Positions 63,932-64,000 of a stretch of DNA of 64,000 bases are shown here, piece by piece. The DNA comes from Colwellia sp. (GTDB taxonomy: Bacteria > Pseudomonadota > Gammaproteobacteria > Enterobacterales > Alteromonadaceae): NCBI RefSeq assembly GCF_013214175.1, contig NZ_JABSPA010000006.1, positions 186,001 to 250,000 on the forward strand, in the 5' to 3' direction. Made by a program: the position numbers and the translations under genes. The notes beneath the pieces are model-generated. The model worked only from the letters and a program-made list of their open reading frames with translations. It had not been told where the DNA came from and did not search any database. Within the stretch, counting starts at the first letter, position 1; every line of letters begins with the position of its first letter.

Positions 63932-64000
63932 ATGAAAGCACAAGTAAAATGGTTAGGCGAAGAGTTATTCATGGGCACCTCGGAAAGTGGTCATACTATG
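63932..64000 (+). CDS. OsmC-family protein, YhfA type, N-terminal part (runs off right edge)
   Basis: Only 23 codons are in the window: MKAQVKWLGEELFMGTSESG followed by HTM. This matches the start of E. coli YhfA (MQARVKW...F.G.S.SGH), an OsmC-type protein with reactive cysteines linked to organic peroxide reduction. In many gammaproteobacteria this gene lies beside crp, so crp may follow to the right. Confidence 0.75.
   Translation, partial: MKAQVKWLGEELFMGTSESGHTM

Overview
The window looks like chromosomal DNA of a cold-marine gammaproteobacterium of the order Alteromonadales, most likely Colwellia or a close relative. This is inferred from the AT-rich sequence, the Tat-exported GH109, DUF3019, DUF3802, spondin and S46 families, the GlyGly-CTERM signal, and the pabA / HDOD / argD / astA / astD ... 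OsmC gene order known from Shewanella-like genomes next to crp. No rRNA, tRNA, CRISPR array, prophage or complete insertion sequence was seen.

Left region (1-9.9 kb): the 5' end of argR runs off the left edge, with a consensus ARG box upstream. A leftward six-gene iron operon follows: collagen-linked imelysin, two di-haem DUF1111 proteins, a second imelysin, a FecA-type TonB receptor and a Tat-exported DUF1513 protein. A good Fur box precedes it. 10-22 kb: a DPP7-type S46 dipeptidyl peptidase followed by a decayed duplicate of its own 3' end, then mostly leftward single genes (cupin, PhyH-type oxygenase, P-loop kinase-like protein, S41 protease, membrane-bound LytTR regulator, exported methyltransferase, glutaryl-CoA dehydrogenase).

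Middle region (22-44 kb): this is rich in signalling. It holds a TonB receptor, a MipA/OmpV-DUF3019-response regulator-kinase cluster, and a four-gene set of hybrid kinase (three receivers), CheR, CheB and REC-kinase that has no chemoreceptor. A predicted GalNAc salvage operon follows (GH109, nucleotidyltransferase, NahK-like kinase), then two spondin-domain exported proteins with their own two-component system. The spondin leader carries a 15-bp tandem repeat array.

Right region (44-64 kb): feoAB with Fur and FNR sites, a TPR-GGDEF cyclase, a tri-haem cytochrome, a cyclophilin with a GlyGly-CTERM tail, glnK-amtB with a sigma54-like promoter, a glutaredoxin, and a porin preceded by two perfect FNR sites. 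The last block is pabA, HDOD, argD/astC, astA, astD, astE (arginine succinyltransferase pathway without astB here), DUF3802, a MITE-like repeat, and the start of a YhfA-type OsmC gene. Iron handling, oxygen sensing and arginine/nitrogen metabolism recur through the window.

Start codons were chosen from ribosome-binding sites where visible. Family assignments rest on motif recognition only; no database search was run.
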